In this document: piece after piece, positions 33,115 to 40,136 of the stretch
Numbering within the stretch: position 1 is the stretch's first letter
Layout: each line of letters begins with the position of its first letter
Source of the DNA: Salibaculum halophilum
GTDB lineage: Bacteria > Pseudomonadota > Alphaproteobacteria > Rhodobacterales > Rhodobacteraceae
Assembly (NCBI RefSeq): GCF_002094885.1
Contig: NZ_MSIT01000021.1
Coordinates: 1-40,136, forward strand
DNA length: 40,136 nucleotides
Reading direction: 5' to 3'
Notes under the pieces: generated by a model
What the model was told of the DNA's origin: nothing
The model's input: the letters and a program-made list of their open reading frames with translations, nothing else
The model's database searches: none
Position numbers and translations under genes: made by a program

Positions 33115-33583
33115 TCATTCTGCCGCAGCCGGCCGGCGCGCCTCCAGCACCTTTACCCGGCGCCAGTCCAGGCCGGCGAACAGCGCCTCGAACTGCGCCC
33201 GGTTCAGGGTCATCACCCCGTTCCGGATGGCCGGCCAGGTGGAGGTCGTTTCCTCAAGGCGCTTTTAGGCCATCACCAAACCATTCGTCGGGGAAACAGT
33301 CCCCCGGACTGTTTCCTGATCCTCCTCATCGTCCCAGAACAGGATCTTCAGCCGAGCCGCCCGCATTCACCATTGTGCTTGCACCGTCGCCAGTGGGTTC
33401 TCGAACCAGTGGCGCACCCACTGACGCCCGCACGAATGGCCCATCGCGGAACACGAACACAGTGCCGGTGAACGGATCCTCCTTCAGCACAGACTGAACC
33501 AGCGCCGCCAACCCGTCATGGCCCTTTCCGAAATCCCACGGCTGCGTCGTGCCCATGACACGGGCCTTGTGCGCGGGCAGCAT
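33115..33583 (-). pseudogene. IS66 TnpB, interrupted by two small insertions and a stop
   Basis: The start is recognisable as TnpB (DGLAALVQSVLKEDPFTGTV ending FVFR). Foreign sequence of about 70-90 bases with an inverted repeat then interrupts it (about 33357-33445). RLKILFWD resumes, then a second insertion of about 45 bases with a strong palindrome (about 33284-33330), then GLVMA, a TAA in place of a tyrosine codon, and the normal end FEALFAGLDWRRVKVLEARR. The reading frame is kept across both insertions, but the extra residues and the stop make it non-functional. Confidence 0.85.
33292..33316. repeat. Palindromic small repeat inserted in tnpB
   Basis: GGAAACAGTCC-CCC-GGACTGTTTCC is an 11-base-pair stem with a three-base loop, lying inside the second insertion in tnpB. 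Its position inside a transposase gene shows that it was mobile. A second inverted repeat, CAGTGGGT (33391-33398) with ACCCACTG (33416-33423), lies in the other insertion. Confidence 0.75.
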
Positions 33584-33594
33584 CGCGCGTGCGC

Positions 33595-33996
33595 TCAGAG
33601 CGCCCGGACGATCTCGGCGATGCGAGCGGCGGGCGTGTCAGCCTCGAGCTGGATTACCACCTCGCCAACCGCGATCCGGACATCGCGTCCGGTGGCGCTG
33701 CCATACGCGTCGGGCACAGACCCCTCCGCATCACAGACCACGAGCGGCGCGAACACCGCCTGATCCCCATCGCGCTCATCGGCCGGCAGGACCAGACCGC
33801 CGTCCTTGGCCATGCGCCGCCAAGCCGACAACTGGTTCGGACGGATGCCGAACCGCGCCACTACGGCGTTGACCGCTGCACCAGGCCGAAGGGTCTCCAC
33901 GACAACCCGCGCCTTCACCTCATCCAGCCAGCGTCGTTGCCCGGACGCATGGATCTCTACACCCAACGACCTGAGAAACGCGTTCTTCGCACACAT
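33595..33996 (-). CDS. IS66 TnpA, helix-turn-helix protein
   Basis: This 133-residue protein matches IS66 orf1: QRRWLDEVKARVVVETLRPG, then the helix-turn-helix AAVNAVVARFGIRPNQLSAW, then FAPLVVCDAEGS and the C-terminus TPAARIAEIVRAL. The frame is intact, unlike the other two genes of the element. The start MCAKNAF at 33996 is chosen; an upstream GTG at 34020 is possible. On its own it is unlikely to move anything. tnpB follows 11 bases downstream. Confidence 0.8.
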   Translation of the reverse strand: MCAKNAFLRSLGVEIHASGQRRWLDEVKARVVVETLRPGAAVNAVVARFGIRPNQLSAWRRMAKDGGLVLPADERDGDQAVFAPLVVCDAEGSVPDAYGSATGRDVRIAVGEVVIQLEADTPAARIAEIVRAL

Positions 33997-34235
33997 TGCG
34001 AAACGCACTCCCGGCCTCACGACAAGAACGGTCTCGCATTGCCCGGAACACCGTGGAAGGTGGAAGCCAAGTCGCGCTTACAAAAAACCGGGTTGGTCAT
34101 TGGAGCAATTGCAATGAATTTGCGTCTTGTCTCGTAGAGTGTGAGTTCAATGACCCCGTGTACATGCTGCCGCAGCGAATGACGGCAATGCGGGTTGCGA
34201 CTGCAGCGACAGAGTGACGTTGCGAACGGCAGCAA

Positions 34236-34565
34236 TTGGCCGGTCGCTTCTATAAGAACAACCATGACGTATCATTCAGCACACTCGCCAAAGGCTCTGG
34301 AACCAACATCTTCGACATTGGGCACGGCAACTGGAACCGCGACGACAGCTTCAACCTGGTGCAGGACTTCCTATCCAAGCACGAACAGATCGACGCGGTC
34401 TGGGCGCTGGACGACGATATGGCGGAGGGCGTTCTGGCCGCCATCGAGATGACGGCCGTCGGTCTGACGTAGAACGCGCCGGTGTCCGGCACTTTCACCC
34501 TCGGGTTGGGGCTGGCGACCAAAGAAAACGCAGAGCAATACTTCTACCCTGACAGCCCATTCTGA
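34236..34565 (+). pseudogene. Sugar-binding-protein (RbsB type) C-terminal remnant
   Basis: The plus strand encodes FDIGHGNWNRDDSFNLVQDF, then EQIDAVWALDDDMAEGVLAA and IE, the hinge and second lobe of a periplasmic sugar-binding protein. A TAG follows at codon 79 of the open stretch, and the frame then continues with APVSGTFTLGLGLATKENAE to a TGA at 34563-34565. The N-terminal lobe and a middle segment are missing. It is not a copy of the intact RbsB-type protein at 37159-38070, whose corresponding segment differs. It was probably part of a second sugar ABC system lost when the IS66 element arrived. Confidence 0.7.
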
Positions 34566-34581
34566 TCCTTGCCCTCGAAGT

Positions 34582-34605
34582 CGGCCCGTCCAATGTGGCG
34601 GGCCG
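34582..34605. terminator. Hairpin between the binding-protein remnant and the RbsC-type gene
   Basis: CGGCCCG and CGGGCCG form a seven-base-pair stem with a ten-base loop. It lies between the plus-strand pseudogene end and the minus-strand permease end, followed on the plus strand by a TTTT. It may terminate transcripts from both sides. Confidence 0.4.
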
Positions 34606-34624
34606 GCCATCGTCGCTTTTCCGG

Positions 34625-35596
34625 CTATCGGCGCACCAGGCCGTCCCGGCCCAGGGCGCTCAGCCCCACGGCGATCAGGATGATCGTCCCGACCAGGACT
34701 TCGCGCACGTAGCTGTCGACACGCATCTGCGTCAGACCGTTGTCGAGCACCCCCAGCACCACAACGCCAACGAGCGTCGCCAGGACCCTTGGCTGCCCGT
34801 CCCGGGTTAGCGTCATGCCCAGGAAGACCGCTGCGATCGCCGTCAGCATCAGGCCGTCGCCCTGTGTCGGGTTGGCCGAGGCCACCCGGCTTGCATACAT
34901 CAAGCCCGCCAGCGCGGCCCCGACCCCGGTGAAGGCGAAGGCAGTCAGGCGCAGGGTCCGGACCGGAACACCGGCCAGGCGGGCCGCCTCGCGATTGCCA
35001 CCGATGGCATAGAGGCGGCGGCCATAGGTCGTCTGTTCAAGCACCACCCAGACGACAAGCACCACCAGGGCGGCCACGATCACGAGGTTCGGCAGCAACA
35101 GCACGCGGTCATCCACGCTGGCCAGAGGTGGTCCGCCGCGCGCGAAATCGCCAAAGGGCGCGGGAATATCGCGCCCGAAGATGGTCCGGCCGTCGCTGAT
35201 CAAGAAGGCCAGGCCGCTGAAGACGGTCAGGGTCGCCAAGGTTCCGACAAAGGGCAGGATTCCCACGAGACTAACGATGATCCCGTTGAACAGCCCACCC
35301 GCCAGCCCCACGGCGACGGCCGCGGCAACGGCCGCCGGGATCGACCAGTCCTGCACGAACAGCGTCGCGGCAACGATGCCTGACAGCGAGGCCATGGAAC
35401 CGACCGAGAGATCGAAGTCGCCCATGACCATCACCACGGTCATGGTGGCCGCGATGACGGCCAGCATGCTGATTTGCTGGCCGATGTTGAGCCAGTTGCG
35501 CAGGGTCAGGAAGGTCTCGGGCAGACTTGCGGCAAAAAAGACCACCACCGCGATCATGCCGAAAAGCCCGCCGAAGCGTCGGATCAGCCACATCAT
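34625..35596 (-). CDS. RbsC-type sugar ABC transporter permease
   Basis: This 323-residue permease is of the ribose/xylose/galactose class (BPD_transp_2), with eight to ten membrane segments. The hallmark VMGDFDLSVGSMASLSG is near residue 60, and GGNREAARLAGVPV, the loop contacting the ATPase, is near 200. The start at 35596 overlaps the ATPase stop as ATGA; a second ATG follows at once. Longer upstream frames run through the ATPase gene and are not real. It transports a sugar or polyol that the divergent FGGY kinase probably phosphorylates. Confidence 0.92.
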   Translation of the reverse strand: MMWLIRRFGGLFGMIAVVVFFAASLPETFLTLRNWLNIGQQISMLAVIAATMTVVMVMGDFDLSVGSMASLSGIVAATLFVQDWSIPAAVAAAVAVGLAGGLFNGIIVSLVGILPFVGTLATLTVFSGLAFLISDGRTIFGRDIPAPFGDFARGGPPLASVDDRVLLLPNLVIVAALVVLVVWVVLEQTTYGRRLYAIGGNREAARLAGVPVRTLRLTAFAFTGVGAALAGLMYASRVASANPTQGDGLMLTAIAAVFLGMTLTRDGQPRVLATLVGVVVLGVLDNGLTQMRVDSYVREVLVGTIILIAVGLSALGRDGLVRR

Positions 35597-37113
35597 GCCA
35601 CCTGTTCTGTCTTGTCGATGTGATAAAAGCGCGCAAGAAGCGCGGCCTCGCTCAGACCCTCGGCATCGAGGGTCTCGGCCACGCGCCCGTCGCGCATGAC
35701 CGCGATGCGGTCGCAAAGCCCGATGATCTCGGGCAGATCCGAAGAGGCCATGAGGATGGCAATGCCTTGGGCGCTCAGGCGGTGGATCAGGCGGTAGATC
35801 TCGAATCTGGCACCGATGTCGACGCCGCGCGTGGGCTCGTCGAGCAGAAGAACCCGGGGGTTTCCGGCCAGTGCCCGCGCGAAAAGCACCTTCTGCTGAT
35901 TGCCGCCCGAAAGCTCGCGACAGCTCTGGTCGACCGAGGCGGCCTTGAGTGTAACGGCCCGCCCCAGATCCCGAGCCAGCCGGCGCTGTCGGCCGTGGTT
36001 CAGAAACAGCCCTGCCCGGGCCAAAGCGCCCAAATGCGGCAGCGCCACATTTTCGAAGATTGCCCGCCCGAGCATCAGACCCTGCGACCGGCGCTCGCGT
36101 GGGACATAGGCGATGCCGTGGCGCCAAGCCTCGGCGGGCGAACCGCGCACACGCACCGCGTTGACCGCCACCGTTCCCGCTTCGGCCGGGATGGCGCCGA
36201 CGATGGCTTGCAGCAATGCGCCGCGTCCGGAGCCAGCCACCCCGGCCACTCCCAGGATTTCCCCGGCCCGAACCGACAGGTCAGCCGAAATCACGCGTCC
36301 AGCCCGCAGGCCGACGACGCTCAGCACCTCGGGGCCCGGGGCCTGGTCCCCGTGCCGGTCCGGGAACAGGCCGCTGAGGTCCCGGCCCGTCATTTGCTCG
36401 ATGATGGTCTGCTGGCTGGTCTCGGACAGCGGCTGCGTCGAGACCCTGTGGCCATCGCGCAGCACGGTCACCCGGTCGGCCAGCCGCAGAACCTCCGGCA
36501 TGCGGTGCGAGACATAGAGAATGCCCGCCCCCTGCCGGGTCAGGTCGCCGATGACATCGAACAGGCGCTCGGACTCCTCGGAGGTCAGCGCGGCCGTGGG
36601 TTCGTCCATGACATAAAGCCAGGGCGCGCTCGGGCCGTCCCCGATCAGCGTTGCCGCGATGCGCACAAGCATCTGGTCCCCCGGGCCAAGGTCCGACATC
36701 GGCCGCCTGGGATCGAGCCTGCCCAGGCCCAGCCGCCCCAGCGCCTGCGCCGCAGCTGTGTTCAGCGCGCGCCAGTTCACCAGCCCCAGCCGCCGCGGGT
36801 ACGGGTGGTCGAGGTGCATGTTTTCCGCAATCGACAGGCCTGACACCGCGTGCAGCTCCTGGTGAATGAAGCGCAGGCCCGCCGCCCGTATCGACGCAGG
36901 GCTGTTGCGTGGCAGCGCCGTGCCGTCCAGCGCCAGCCAGCCTGTATCCGGGCGATCGAGCCCCGCGAGGATACGGATCAGCGTGGACTTGCCGGCGCCG
37001 TTTTCGCCCATGAGCGCATGAACCTCGCCCGAGCTGAGCGTGAGACTCACATCGTCAAGCGCCGTCACGGCGCCAAAGCACCGCCCGATATGGGTGAGAT
37101 CGAATTGGGTCAT
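35593..37113 (-). CDS. RbsA-type sugar ABC transporter ATPase (two domains)
   Basis: This 506-residue tandem ATPase has Walker A GENGAGKS near residue 36, Walker B LYVMDEPTAAL and a degenerate signature in domain 1. Domain 2 has a modified Walker A (GVAGSGRGA), as is usual in this class, with signature LSGGNQQK and Walker B VLLLDEPTRGVDIG. The start at 37113 is the first in-frame ATG. It overlaps the permease gene by four bases and lies 45 bases after the binding-protein gene, across a strong hairpin. Confidence 0.94.
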   Translation of the reverse strand: MTQFDLTHIGRCFGAVTALDDVSLTLSSGEVHALMGENGAGKSTLIRILAGLDRPDTGWLALDGTALPRNSPASIRAAGLRFIHQELHAVSGLSIAENMHLDHPYPRRLGLVNWRALNTAAAQALGRLGLGRLDPRRPMSDLGPGDQMLVRIAATLIGDGPSAPWLYVMDEPTAALTSEESERLFDVIGDLTRQGAGILYVSHRMPEVLRLADRVTVLRDGHRVSTQPLSETSQQTIIEQMTGRDLSGLFPDRHGDQAPGPEVLSVVGLRAGRVISADLSVRAGEILGVAGVAGSGRGALLQAIVGAIPAEAGTVAVNAVRVRGSPAEAWRHGIAYVPRERRSQGLMLGRAIFENVALPHLGALARAGLFLNHGRQRRLARDLGRAVTLKAASVDQSCRELSGGNQQKVLFARALAGNPRVLLLDEPTRGVDIGARFEIYRLIHRLSAQGIAILMASSDLPEIIGLCDRIAVMRDGRVAETLDAEGLSEAALLARFYHIDKTEQVA

Positions 37114-37121
37114 GACGCCGG

Positions 37122-37146
37122 GCGCGGCCCCAAAACGGGGCCGCGC
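37122..37146 (-). terminator. Intercistronic hairpin between binding protein and ATPase genes
   Basis: GCGCGGCCCC and GGGGCCGCGC form a perfect ten-base-pair stem with a five-base loop, 12 bases after the binding-protein stop and 8 bases before the ATPase ATG. Such hairpins often protect the upstream message from 3' decay or partly terminate it. That lets the binding protein be made in excess over the membrane parts. Confidence 0.6.
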
Positions 37147-37158
37147 ACCCTTTGGTCC

Positions 37159-38070
37159 TTAGTCCGCGTTCGCGGAGGTGATGAGTTGCGTCGGAACGTA
37201 GATCACGCGCCGGACAAGGTCCTCGCCGGCCAACAGCCTTGCGACCGTATCCGCGGCAGCCGTGCCGATGCCTTCGAAGTCCTGCGCCACCGAAGCCTCG
37301 AAATTGCCGCCCGCAGCGATGGCGTCGCGGGCCTGCGGGTTCGCGTCGATCCCGGTGATCACGATCCCCTCGTCATCGCGGCCCGCGGCCTCGATTGCCT
37401 GCAAGGCCCCAAGAGCAGGCTGATCCCAGGCGGCCCAGACCGCCGCGATGCTGCCGGGCTCGGGATTTGCGCTCAGGATTGCTTCCATCTGCGCGCGGCT
37501 GTCCGCAATGCCGCCATCGCTCACATCCGGCGTGATACGGTCCAGAATCTCGATATCCGGGAAGTTGCCAAACACCGCATCCGCAACGACACCTCGCACC
37601 TGAACCGGCGGAAAGGGGTCGAAGGTGAACATGACGACGCCGCCTTTGCCACCGATCCGATTGGCGACATAAACGGCCGTCTCGGCGGCCATGGCATAGC
37701 CGTTCGAAGTCACGTTGGCTGCCACGAGAGGATCGCTGCCCGCGTCCATGCCCACCACCGGAATGCCCGCGTCCGCGGCCGTCTGAAGGCCCGCGCCCAC
37801 TTGGGCCGGATCGACGTTTATGACGATGGCATCGACGCCCTGGGTAACCACGTCTTCCATCCGGCTGATCACGGCGGCAACATCCCCGGCGGTGTCGATG
37901 ACATTTAGATCCCACCCGGCCTCTTCGGCGCGGGCGGTGAAGCCATCCACGTAGAACTGCGTTCCCGGCTGCGCGAGATAGGGCGTGATGACAGCGACGT
38001 CCTGGGCCAGGGCCGGTGCGCCAAGGCCCATGGCCATGCTCAGGCCGATCAGTGTTGAACGGAATGTCAT
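37159..38070 (-). CDS. RbsB-type periplasmic sugar-binding protein
   Basis: This 303-residue protein has a signal peptide (1-23, ending ALA-Q) and the two-lobe Peripla_BP_4 fold: DVAVITPYLAQPGTQFYVDG, a GVDAIVINVDP segment, and IPVVGMDAGSD at the ligand cleft. IAAVWAAWDQPALGALQAIE and ITGIDANPQA complete the second lobe. The start MTFRST at 38070 has GGGAGAG upstream; a longer frame upstream overlaps the divergent gene and is rejected. It is the first gene of the three-gene transporter operon. The ligand may be a pentose or polyol, judging only by the kinase neighbour. Confidence 0.92.
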   Translation of the reverse strand: MTFRSTLIGLSMAMGLGAPALAQDVAVITPYLAQPGTQFYVDGFTARAEEAGWDLNVIDTAGDVAAVISRMEDVVTQGVDAIVINVDPAQVGAGLQTAADAGIPVVGMDAGSDPLVAANVTSNGYAMAAETAVYVANRIGGKGGVVMFTFDPFPPVQVRGVVADAVFGNFPDIEILDRITPDVSDGGIADSRAQMEAILSANPEPGSIAAVWAAWDQPALGALQAIEAAGRDDEGIVITGIDANPQARDAIAAGGNFEASVAQDFEGIGTAAADTVARLLAGEDLVRRVIYVPTQLITSANAD

Positions 38071-38163
38071 ACAGTGTCTCTCCCTGTGGTATTGACTTAT
38101 TGCTGAGCGTACCTTGCGGACGGACCGCTTGGATGTCCATAGATACTGACAACAGGAGGGGCC

Positions 38164-39645
38164 GTGGCCGCCACGCAATCAGATCCCGTGCTCATAGGGC
38201 TCGATATAGGCACCAGTTCTGTCAAGGGGCAGATGACCGCGCCGGGCGGAGAATGTCTTTCGACCTATTCCGCCCCGTGTCTGACGACTCACCCTGCCGG
38301 AGGAGGGGCGGAACAGGACCCTGCCGACTGGATGCGGCACGTCGAGGCGGCGCTGGCGCGTTTTGCCGCACATCCCCGCGCTGCCCAGGTCGCCGCGATC
38401 GGGGTGACGTCGCAGGTCAACACGCATGTGTTCTGCGATGCGAATGCGCGTCCCCTGCGCCCGGCCATAACGTGGCAGGACACACGCGCCGCGGTTCAGG
38501 CGGCACGGCTGGACGCGGCGCTCACGCCTCAGGCCAAGATTGCCGCCCTCGGTGCCCCGATCCCGATCGATGCCAGTCACGCATTGTCTCGCATGGCCTG
38601 GGTTGCACAGTTAGAACCCGACCTGTGGCAGGCGACAGCCCATGTGCTGCTACCCAAGGACCATGTTATTGCCGGTCTGACGGGCGAAATCGCAAGTGAC
38701 CCGATCTCGGCCGTCGGTCTTGTCGGGACAGACCTGACATATGCGGGCGCCATTCTGGACCTCTGGCCCGGGGCCTCGGCAGTTCTGCCTCCGCTGGCTG
38801 ACCCGCTTGATATTGTCGGCCGGGTAACCGCGGGGCATCCCTTCGCGGGCACGCCGGTGGCCTTGGGCACGATGGATGCCTGGGCCGGCATGTTCGGTCT
38901 GGGGGTCGCGGCCGATAGGCAGGCCTTCTACCTGTCGGGCACGAGCGACGTTCTCGGGCTAATCTCGAGCCGTGGCACAGGGGCCGCGGGGATCGTCACC
39001 TTTCCCGAATGGCGCGGGCTGCGGCTGCACGCAGGGCCGACGCAATCGGGCGGTGCATCGCTTGACTGGCTTTCACAGGTCGTTGGTCAGGAGATCGATG
39101 CGCTGGCGCGGCTGGCCGGGGACATCGCGGATCGGGGCCCGCTGTTCCTGCCACATCTGCAGGGCGAACGTGCGCCACTCTGGGACAGCCGGTCGCGCGG
39201 GGCCTTCTGCGGCATGACAGGCGCGACCGGCCCGGACGATCTTGTCGTCGCAGTCATGGAGGGCGTCGCCTTTTCGGGCCGCATGGCGCTCGAGGCGGTG
39301 GAGACCAGCGGTGCGCAAACCGTGCAACGGCTGCGGTATGGTGGCGGGGGCGCGCGCTCCGATGCCTGGAGTCGAATTCGCGCGACGGCCCTCGGCCGCA
39401 GCCTTGACCGGGTGGCGTCCTCCGATGTCGGCGCAGTCGGCGCCACGGTGATGGCGGGCGCGGCGTCGGGCGCGATGGGCAACCTGTCGGATGCGACAGC
39501 CGCGCTGGTCTCGCTGGATCGGTCCTTCGACCCGGACCCCAAAGAGGCCCCCCAGATAGAAGAGCGATACGCGGCCTTTTGTGAGCTATACCGGGCGCTT
39601 GGCAAAGTCAACGATCTGATCAACCCGGTCTCTGACGACGGCTGA
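38164..39645 (+). CDS. FGGY-family carbohydrate kinase (xylulokinase-like)
   Basis: This 493-residue sugar kinase has the N-terminal phosphate-binding motif IGLDIGTSSVKG, the catalytic-base region GTMDAWAGMFGLGV, and the C-terminal FGGY signature region MEGVAFSGRMALEAVE. RYGGGGARSDAW is the adenosine loop. The start is GTG at 38164, with AGGAGGGG five bases upstream. It is transcribed divergently from the RbsB-type operon across 93 bases, so a shared regulator is likely, though no clear operator stands out. The substrate is probably the imported sugar or polyol; xylulose, ribulose or an alditol cannot be told apart by eye. Confidence 0.9.
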   Translation: MAATQSDPVLIGLDIGTSSVKGQMTAPGGECLSTYSAPCLTTHPAGGGAEQDPADWMRHVEAALARFAAHPRAAQVAAIGVTSQVNTHVFCDANARPLRPAITWQDTRAAVQAARLDAALTPQAKIAALGAPIPIDASHALSRMAWVAQLEPDLWQATAHVLLPKDHVIAGLTGEIASDPISAVGLVGTDLTYAGAILDLWPGASAVLPPLADPLDIVGRVTAGHPFAGTPVALGTMDAWAGMFGLGVAADRQAFYLSGTSDVLGLISSRGTGAAGIVTFPEWRGLRLHAGPTQSGGASLDWLSQVVGQEIDALARLAGDIADRGPLFLPHLQGERAPLWDSRSRGAFCGMTGATGPDDLVVAVMEGVAFSGRMALEAVETSGAQTVQRLRYGGGGARSDAWSRIRATALGRSLDRVASSDVGAVGATVMAGAASGAMGNLSDATAALVSLDRSFDPDPKEAPQIEERYAAFCELYRALGKVNDLINPVSDDG

Positions 39646-39855
39646 TGGCCAGGCAAGAGGCGGATCCCCTCCGCGCTGCAGGCGGCAGTGGCCGAATATC
39701 CATTCCTCTGGCGGGCCGCGTTCTCCATGCACTTGCTGCATGGCGGCATCGTTAAATAGACATTTTGCAGGCGCAGCATACGCCGGGACGAGGGTCAACC
39801 GACGCAGAACGCGCCGACACAAAGCCCGTACCGAAAGAGCACTCTCCTAGCACTT

Positions 39856-40136
39856 ATGAATAACATCCGCCGTCGCGGTCTTTCACTGTCCGAGCGTGTG
39901 GCCCACTTGCAGGACGCCCTAGGCATCGGCCTCGAAGCGACCAGCGGCGCGGAAGCAGAGCTGAAAACCGACGGTTTCTACCGGTGGTCGCGCAATCCGC
40001 AATACTTCGCCGATATAGGCATCCTGATCGGATGGGCGAACTTGTCCGCCTCTCCCAACGTAGGGGGCATCGCGACTGGCGGCGTTGTTGCTTTTGCGCT
40101 CGCTCCGGCTGCAAAAGAGCCGTGGCTTAAGGGGGG
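39856..40136 (+). CDS. ICMT-like phospholipid methyltransferase, partial at right edge
   Basis: The plus-strand frame encodes LKTDGFYRWSRNPQYFADIG, then ILIGWANLSASP, a second hydrophobic stretch and APAAKEPWLKG, where the window ends. GFYRWSRNPQY and EPWL are the core SAM-binding motifs of the isoprenylcysteine/phospholipid methyltransferase superfamily. Family members normally have two or three membrane segments before this motif; here only about 40 soluble-looking residues precede it after the ATG at 39856. The frame is open back to 39760 without another obvious start. The gene may be 5'-truncated or a pseudogene. The preceding 210 bases show nothing recognisable. Confidence 0.6.
   Translation, partial: MNNIRRRGLSLSERVAHLQDALGIGLEATSGAEAELKTDGFYRWSRNPQYFADIGILIGWANLSASPNVGGIATGGVVAFALAPAAKEPWLKG

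Larger units (their letters stand above)
32720..34081 (-). mobile_element. IS66-family element, decayed
   Basis: The tnpA, tnpB and tnpC genes of an IS66-type element occur in order on the minus strand. The tnpA-side end is probably 34081, where the minus strand reads GTAAGCGCGACTTGG, matching the GTAAGCG terminus of the family. The other end was not found; tnpC is cut after about 70 residues, so at least a kilobase is missing. tnpB carries two small insertions and a stop. Together with the IS3 remnant it brackets the GntR/ABC/hydrolase cassette. Confidence 0.8.

Noticed and set aside
32535-33497. A 320-codon plus-strand open frame across the IS66 remnant
   Set aside because: It is antisense to clear tnpB and tnpC sequence and shows no protein family pattern.

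Overview
The window reads as chromosomal DNA of a GC-rich alphaproteobacterium, most likely a member of the Rhodobacteraceae. This rests on the very high GC content, the imuB-dnaE2 mutasome genes, the NAD-dependent formate dehydrogenase order fdsG-fdsB-fdsA-fdhD-fdsD, a CTGC-N3-GCAG site of the kind bound by PhaR in Paracoccus, and an intergenic spacer with an ATTTTTGACCCAAAGAAG core. No tRNA, rRNA or CRISPR array was seen.

Layout. 1-5243 (+): the end of a probable imuA, then imuB and dnaE2 (SOS mutagenic translesion synthesis). 5318-12292 (-): a LysR regulator, then fdsG-fdsB-fdsA-fdhD-fdsD, a complete soluble molybdenum NAD-formate dehydrogenase with its sulfurtransferase. 12353-14183 (-): 3-hydroxybutyrate dehydrogenase and a patatin-like lipase in one operon behind a PhaR-like box. 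14287-17967 (-): five tightly packed genes (DUF3299 protein, ABC ATPase, FtsX-type permease, periplasmic protein with a seven-fold His repeat, TlpA-like thioredoxin) that resemble the Zrg zinc system of Vibrio. 18092-19585 (-): alkaline phosphatase PhoA, itself a zinc enzyme, with a Zur-like site upstream. 19859-23960 (-): a pterin/flavin/methyl-transfer cluster (FolB-like, a photolyase-like protein with apparently swapped domain order, renalase-like oxidoreductase, ICMT-like membrane methyltransferase, UbiG-like methyltransferase).

24296-34081 looks like acquired DNA: it is visibly less GC-rich and bounded by an internally deleted IS3 element and a decayed IS66 element. Between them lies a self-contained uptake module: a GntR/LacI-type regulator, a fused dual ATPase, two DppB/DppC-type permeases, a Tat-exported family 5 binding protein and an aspartoacylase-family amidohydrolase. 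A shared TTGTTTG half-site ties the two promoter regions together. The likely job is uptake of a peptide- or opine-like N-acyl compound followed by deacylation. The IS66 tnpB is broken by two small insertions that each carry an inverted repeat.

34236-39645: a decayed sugar-binding-protein gene, then an RbsC/RbsA/RbsB-type sugar ABC transporter (-) divergent from an FGGY carbohydrate kinase (+). The kinase presumably phosphorylates the imported sugar or polyol. An ICMT-like methyltransferase fragment runs off the right edge.

The strongest candidates for something under-described are the Zrg-like metal module, the domain-swapped photolyase with its pterin/renalase/methyltransferase neighbours, and the IS-bounded uptake cassette with its own operator. 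All functional links are inferences from sequence read by eye; no database search was possible.
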